Assembly: GCA_028718465.1 (NCBI GenBank)
Contig: JAQULX010000059.1
Location: forward strand, 1-10,585
Source: Dehalococcoidales bacterium
GTDB lineage: Bacteria > Chloroflexota > Dehalococcoidia > Dehalococcoidales > UBA3254
Length of the DNA: 10,585 bases
Direction: 5' to 3'
Below, one piece after another: positions 6,945 through 10,585 of the stretch. The notes beneath the pieces were generated by a model, which made no database searches, was not told the origin of the DNA, and saw only the letters and a list, made by a program, of their open reading frames with translations. Position numbers and translations under genes: made by a program. Within the stretch, counting starts at the first letter, position 1; each line of letters begins with the position of its first letter.

Positions 6945-7430
6945 TTATTCAACATCTTCCCTTGGAAGAATCAACGACAAATCATTTTCAACATTGAGTC
7001 CATAAGCAGCTGCAATTTTTGCGATATGTATGCCAAATACGCCTCTCAGTTCACCAAGCGCACCATTGAATTGCCAACTAGCCCAATGACCTGAATGTGC
7101 GCCGTATCTAACAATATCTCCATTTCTAGAATCGGTCAGCTCTAGGAATTTACGACAAGCTGCTCTCAAAGCACGTAGTGATTTTGCAAGTTCACTGTCC
7201 TGCTCCAGTTTTGATATCGCATCAGTCAAATATTTTCTGATCTCCAATATCGACATAACACAATGATGTGGCTGTTCCATTTCTGATGGGACATATAGTA
7301 CACGTCTATCCTCTAAATACGTGACAACATCTTTAGCGATGTCTCGTTCTGTAGATGTGGGATTCCACGAAACTCCAAATACTGGGGTGCTTATTCCCGT
7401 AAGGCGTTTAATGATTTCCTTGAATTTCAT
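6945..7430 (-). CDS. Small conserved hypothetical protein, DUF6650-like
   Basis: A 161-residue soluble protein beginning MKFKEIIKRLTGISTPVFGV and continuing SWNPTSTERDIAKDVVTYLEDRRVLYVP. I associate this opening with a family of about 160-residue bacterial proteins, which I believe is DUF6650; the number should be checked. The middle is helical with LRALRAACRKFLELTDS, and the C-terminal third has GHWASWQFNGALGELRGVFG. There is no membrane helix and no recognisable catalytic motif. The ribosome site AGGAGG is the strongest in the window, and the gene starts 12 bases after the YaaC-like stop codon, so the two are almost certainly co-transcribed. Length matches the family as I recall it, so the gene looks intact. 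Confidence 0.7.
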   Translation of the reverse strand: MKFKEIIKRLTGISTPVFGVSWNPTSTERDIAKDVVTYLEDRRVLYVPSEMEQPHHCVMSILEIRKYLTDAISKLEQDSELAKSLRALRAACRKFLELTDSRNGDIVRYGAHSGHWASWQFNGALGELRGVFGIHIAKIAAAYGLNVENDLSLILPREDVE

Positions 7431-7442
7431 TATTCCTCCTGT

Positions 7443-8621
7443 TTAAACAAGAGAAAATAAGCTACCTGGTTGAGCAACATGTGCCTTTCCGTCGAAAAGA
7501 CGATCCATAATTAATTGAGGTACGATTCGCCGTGCAGCACCTTCCATGGCACGTAACACTGCGTAGCTTGCATCAAGTTCTCCTTCTCGAATTTCTCGCC
7601 ATAGTCGTGGACGATATCTTACGAGAATGCTCGCTCCATATAAACAAGCAAATAACAGTGTCAGTGGTTGAAACTTTGTCCCCAAAAGAGGCTTTATCCA
7701 CGACGTGGGGCAATTTGCAGAATGATACACACCAAGCTCACTCCCCCAATGCGATTCAGATGGAACGTATATTTTTCCAATCCAATAGTTGCTATCGTTT
7801 GAGGCATTATACAGCTGAATGTCTTTCAAGGGTAGCTTAAGGACATCACGAATAAATTCTTCTTCAAGATTGGTAACAGATTTAAAACCAAGCCACACAT
7901 CTCCAAAACCAGGACGTGGTAAACTGGACATCGGTGTTCCACGTGAGATGAGTTCTGAGTTACGTTCAGTTTTCTCGTAGAAAGATCGATCACTATAGAA
8001 GACATGAACAGACAGAGGTGGCTTTCCATATGCTGTTACATATATGGAGGAGATTTCAGGTATTCTCGCAAGAATATCTCCCATGCTAAAAAGACGTGCC
8101 TGTTGCTCTGAAGAGAAGCTCTTGTATAACAAGTGAGACTTTACCGTATAGTTCTCCGGTTCGATACCTTCATATCGAAGCCAGTGGACAAAAAATCCGT
8201 CCCCCTTCACGAAGAGTTTGAAACTGTCTGGGAAATCTATGTCTTCATCAATTACGTTTCCCAGACCATGTCCCTGCGCAGTTGTTGCTTCCAACCGTTC
8301 CAGATCGTATGGAGTTTTAGGATCAGCGATGAGAAGCGCTCCAATGAACCAAAATAAACCATAATAAGAATTCAGAAGGCGTTGACTCCAATCAAGCACG
8401 CCTGTATCCCAGTAATTGAATGCGTTGCGGATACAATACGCAGCACCAGTTGCCTTAGCATTAAGAACTTCCGTTGAAAGAGTTACAGATATTCTTTCAG
8501 CACGCCGTTTAATCATCCGGCGAGCAACAACACGACTTTGCCACAATGAGAGGTGTACCCATATTTGCTCGATGGGGTTTTCTGATTGAATGATTAATTT
8601 CTCTTCATTTTCATTATTCAC
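7443..8621 (-). CDS. YaaC-like protein
   Basis: A 392-residue protein when started at the GTG at 8621, which has GGAG seven bases upstream and is where family-like sequence begins. ATG codons at 8660-8669 lack a ribosome site. A longer open frame to 8972 runs through repeat sequence and is not credible as protein. The N-terminal part matches the YaaC pattern: IWVHLSLWQSR, then YCIRNAFNYW, then LLNSYYGLFWFIGALL, then AQGHGLGN (about residues 115-122), the helical 'RN..Y...YY...HGL' core. The C-terminal part has a further helical block, LTLLFACLYGASILVRYRPRLW. YaaC proteins have no settled function. It is the first gene of a close minus-strand set with the DUF6650-like and two-helix membrane genes. 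AT-rich composition sets it apart from the AbiE pair to its right. Confidence 0.75.
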   Translation of the reverse strand: MNNENEEKLIIQSENPIEQIWVHLSLWQSRVVARRMIKRRAERISVTLSTEVLNAKATGAAYCIRNAFNYWDTGVLDWSQRLLNSYYGLFWFIGALLIADPKTPYDLERLEATTAQGHGLGNVIDEDIDFPDSFKLFVKGDGFFVHWLRYEGIEPENYTVKSHLLYKSFSSEQQARLFSMGDILARIPEISSIYVTAYGKPPLSVHVFYSDRSFYEKTERNSELISRGTPMSSLPRPGFGDVWLGFKSVTNLEEEFIRDVLKLPLKDIQLYNASNDSNYWIGKIYVPSESHWGSELGVYHSANCPTSWIKPLLGTKFQPLTLLFACLYGASILVRYRPRLWREIREGELDASYAVLRAMEGAARRIVPQLIMDRLFDGKAHVAQPGSLFSLV

Positions 8622-8926
8622 TTTGAACTCCGATTTTTTTACAAATTGATAGCAGTGCATAGACATCATTGCAGAAATTATATCTTGGTCAAGGGGCCTT
8701 GTCCCTCCCTCCCAAACAGATCCCCAACCCAGGCTCTGGCACGGATTTTTATAACTTTTTTTATAACAAATCCTCGTAACCCGACGTTCAGGGTCGGGAC
8801 TGGGACCGCAATTGACACGATGCTGGATTGGGTGGGATATTTGGGAAAGGCTAAGGTATTCAATGACTTGCGGAAATGCGGGAAAGATTCGTGGCAGGCG
8901 GGTTTCGTCGAGCTGAAAACCACTGG
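8622..8926. other. Gene-free region upstream of the YaaC-like gene
   Basis: Composition becomes GC-richer above about 8690. It holds a CCCGAC/GTCGGG inverted repeat (8780-8798) and two copies of TTTTTATAAC (about 8750-8767). Open frames here on both strands show no family and contain translated repeat sequence. Together with the palindrome and tandem repeat to its right, it marks the edge of the AT-rich gene block. Confidence 0.5.
8677..8705 (-). promoter_or_regulatory. Possible promoter for the YaaC-led operon
   Basis: On the minus strand a perfect TATAAT (8682-8677) has GGGACA 17 bases upstream (8705-8700), a weak -35 box. Transcription would start near 8670, about 50 bases before the GTG at 8621. 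The -10 box is convincing; the -35 is not. Confidence 0.4.
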
Positions 8927-8946
8927 ATTCCCGCTTTCGCGGGAAT
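8927..8946. repeat. REP-like palindrome, ATTCCC-N8-GGGAAT type
   Basis: ATTCCCGC and GCGGGAAT form a perfect 8-base stem around TTTC. This short palindrome, usually seen as GGATTCCCGC...GCGGGAATGAC, is scattered in many proteobacterial genomes and matches the dRS3 consensus of Neisseria. Only one end is clear here, so a complete MITE cannot be shown. Confidence 0.75.
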
Positions 8947-8994
8947 GACGTGCATGCGCTAATGACGTGCATGCGCTAATGACGTGCATGCGCT
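8944..8994. repeat. Three exact tandem copies of a 17-bp unit
   Basis: The unit AATGACGTGCATGCGCT occurs three times without a change at 8944-8960, 8961-8977 and 8978-8994. It begins inside the last bases of the REP-like palindrome and contains the 6-base palindrome GCATGC. No protein is encoded across it with any credibility. Confidence 0.95.
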
Positions 8995-9075
8995 GGCGTG
9001 TTCAACGCGTTCCTGACATGCTGAAATATTCTTAGCAGAGAAATGTAACCAGCCACCAGCGCCCTTTGCCGAGGT

Positions 9076-9984
9076 CTATCTCCATCCCTCGCCGGCCTTC
9101 CAGCGCAACTCGAAGTTCCCTTCGTTCAATAATCCCGCTGTCGGCGCCATCAGGAAATCGTGCAACCTCTTGACGGTTTCCCTTAAGTCAATTTGCTCCA
9201 ATCCGCTCTTTCGGAGAAAGGCCTTCCATTGCGTCTGTTTCATCTCATCTTCGACAAACCGATCGCTTAAAGCTGTGGGGAGATCCGCGGGCAGCGCCGT
9301 CTTTCGTCTTCCAAACGTAACTTTGATGGCCTCAGCCAGCTGCTTTCCATCGAAGTTGAGATTGCCGGATAAGAGCCAGATGTCATAGAAATCCTTCATG
9401 CGGCTGTTGGCCATATCGAGTTCCACCATTGCCTGGTACTTCTCGGCAATCGCGCTTTCAGGTGTGTATGCGAGCAGGTGCGGCTTCTCATTGTCCAGCA
9501 GAACGGGATAATCGATCCAGAGCGGCTCGGGGACTACATCGTCTCCTATTCCCACATCGACCTGCAATGTGATATCGGCATTGCCCAAGGAAGCCTTGAA
9601 CCTGATGCGGACGCCTTGATAATCGGCATCCTCCGTTATGGTCTCGGTCGTTATGGTACCGGTATGAAATACGAGCCCGTCATCGTCTACCGTCACTTCC
9701 ATGCAGTCCTTGATGACACGGGCCAATGCATTCTCCGACGATTCGAGTCTTCCAAGCACATCTATATCCATCGTCGGCCTTACTATAGGCATCTTCCAGA
9801 CCTGCAACAGGAGCGCGCCCTTGAGGAGGATTTTTTTGGAGTACTCCGATTTGCCGATACGATACAGGAAGCGCTCGATGGCATAGAGCTGCAGGATTGC
9901 GTTGAACGGCTGGTTCCGCTTGCGGGATTCATTGAGCAATCGTCGGTGAACCGAGTGCGCTACATTTTTGATATCGTTCTTCAC
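9076..9984 (-). CDS. abiEii: AbiEii-type nucleotidyltransferase toxin (type IV toxin-antitoxin)
   Basis: A 302-residue DNA polymerase beta-like nucleotidyltransferase of the AbiEii/MenT-like group. Visible motifs are KGALLLQVW (55-63) followed by RPTMDIDVLG (69-78), which holds the paired metal-binding aspartates D73 and D75. Then come LQVDVGIGD (third acidic strand, D143) and AIAEKYQAMVEL...SRMKDFYDIWLL (179-205), the KDxYD helix typical of AbiEii. Characterised members attach nucleotides to target RNAs and stop growth; the partner AbiEi counters this mainly by repressing the operon. The start is a GTG that overlaps the AbiEi stop by four bases (GTGA), with GAGG seven bases upstream, so the genes are translationally coupled. 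All key residues are present and length is usual, so the toxin looks intact. No clear terminator follows. GC content is higher than in the island genes to the left. Confidence 0.9.
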   Translation of the reverse strand: MKNDIKNVAHSVHRRLLNESRKRNQPFNAILQLYAIERFLYRIGKSEYSKKILLKGALLLQVWKMPIVRPTMDIDVLGRLESSENALARVIKDCMEVTVDDDGLVFHTGTITTETITEDADYQGVRIRFKASLGNADITLQVDVGIGDDVVPEPLWIDYPVLLDNEKPHLLAYTPESAIAEKYQAMVELDMANSRMKDFYDIWLLSGNLNFDGKQLAEAIKVTFGRRKTALPADLPTALSDRFVEDEMKQTQWKAFLRKSGLEQIDLRETVKRLHDFLMAPTAGLLNEGNFELRWKAGEGWR

Positions 9985-10585
9985 AAGAGCGCCTCAAGAT
10001 ACGGCCTGATTATCTTCTCTACCCTGCATATCCTGGCATACTTCAGGATATCGGCGGGTGTCGCCTTCTTCTGCTTGTACCCTGACCGCAGGGCTTCGAC
10101 CGCGATATCGATGCCGATGCGATTCCTGAACTTGAAGCAGTCAGCAATTGTTTTTGCTGGGTTGAATATCTTTACGATGACGCCGTCGATCGCAACCTCA
10201 TCGACGCCCGTTTTAAAGGATTCCTCGGAAAATCTGACTATCTTCACCGGCGGATGCTTTATCTTCGGCGCATGGTGTCGCTCTGGCAGGGCCACGTCCA
10301 CGACCTTGGGAATATGCGTCGTCATGCCATGGTGCTGAAGCGCGGAGAGGAGGCACACGACGCCGTCCGGAATTTTCTTGGCAACGATAACGAGATCGGG
10401 ATTTGAAAGGTCGGGCATATCGACCAGCCTATAGAGCCCCTTGCCGATCCTTTCAATGACGCCCCGCTCGAGCAGCACATAGATGGTCTTGGGGTTGATA
10501 CCTCGCTTTATGCCTTCGGATATCCTCATCACGCCACCTGATGACTTAAAGACCTCAATGGCCTTGCTGTACGAATCATCTTTTT
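9981..10585 (-). CDS. abiEi: AbiEi-type antitoxin and transcription regulator, 5' end outside the window
   Basis: The antitoxin partner of the following toxin gene. The frame stays open to the right edge, 17 codons beyond the first in-window GTG/ATG pair (10532/10529). Those codons read KAIEVFKSSGGVMRISEGI, the first helices of the winged-helix domain, so the true start lies outside. The winged helix continues with KTIYVLLERGVIERIGKGLYRL. After it comes the AbiEi core: LSALQHHGMTTHIPKVVDVALP, then IKIVRFS-like strands, then IFNPAKTIADCFKFRNRIG, a hallmark 'P.kTl.Dcfk.r..ig' segment. Family members bind inverted repeats upstream of their own operon; that region is not in this window. It overlaps the toxin by four bases. 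Confidence 0.9.
   Translation of the reverse strand, partial: KDDSYSKAIEVFKSSGGVMRISEGIKRGINPKTIYVLLERGVIERIGKGLYRLVDMPDLSNPDLVIVAKKIPDGVVCLLSALQHHGMTTHIPKVVDVALPERHHAPKIKHPPVKIVRFSEESFKTGVDEVAIDGVIVKIFNPAKTIADCFKFRNRIGIDIAVEALRSGYKQKKATPADILKYARICRVEKIIRPYLEALL

Noticed and set aside
8622..8972. N-terminal extension of the YaaC-like gene to an ATG at 8972
   Set aside because: The added 117 codons translate the tandem repeat and REP-like palindrome (for example SFPRKRESSGFQLDETR), and the ATG lies inside the repeat; the GTG at 8621 has a ribosome site.
8944..8994. CRISPR array
   Set aside because: The three 17-bp units are directly adjacent with no spacers, and there are no cas genes.
9478..10338. 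286-codon open frame on the plus strand
   Set aside because: Lies across both AbiE genes on the opposite strand, whose motifs are complete; no ribosome site or family of its own.

Overview
The window looks like a bacterial accessory region. An AT-rich block of mostly uncharacterised genes (about 1.6-8.6 kb) lies between two GC-richer flanks. The flanks carry a NYN/LabA-like gene, an exported redoxin-like protein and an AbiE-type toxin-antitoxin pair. Short Shine-Dalgarno-led genes, sigma70-like promoters and a REP-like palindrome of the ATTCCC-N8-GGGAAT type fit a Gram-negative bacterium, perhaps a deltaproteobacterium or relative. The sequence does not settle the taxon. I see no tRNA, rRNA, CRISPR array, integrase or transposase.

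Left flank (1-1485, minus strand): a NYN-domain (LabA/DUF88) gene is split by a one-base frameshift and runs off the left edge. Ahead of it are a well-formed promoter and a leader with two related hairpins, the second of which looks like an intrinsic terminator ending 13 bases before the start codon. Next comes a secreted thioredoxin-fold protein without a CXXC motif, with a good promoter.

Middle, plus strand (1614-3416): an orphan PIN-domain (VapC-like) gene with a strong terminator, then a 407-residue protein I cannot assign (possibly a DUF5677/AbiV-like helical protein).

Middle, minus strand (read from 8621 down to 3424): a YaaC-like gene, a DUF6650-like gene and a two-helix membrane protein are closely spaced and form a likely operon. 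They are followed by an AlbA_2 (Schlafen-type) gene that overlaps a partner resembling the C-terminal half of longer AlbA_2 proteins, and then by a one-helix membrane protein. Two degenerate direct copies of a ~70-codon relic ORF flank the AlbA_2 pair. They match at 47 of 48 bases at their 3' ends but only about four fifths just upstream, so the pair looks like an inserted or excisable 1.6-kb module.

Right flank (8622-10585): a gene-poor stretch with a REP-like palindrome and a 17-bp triple tandem repeat, then a type IV toxin-antitoxin pair (AbiEi antitoxin, AbiEii nucleotidyltransferase toxin) joined by a 4-base GTGA overlap. The antitoxin continues past the right edge.

PIN, AbiE, AlbA_2, YaaC-like and small membrane proteins together suggest a defence or stress island. 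Any concerted function of the minus-strand cluster is inference.
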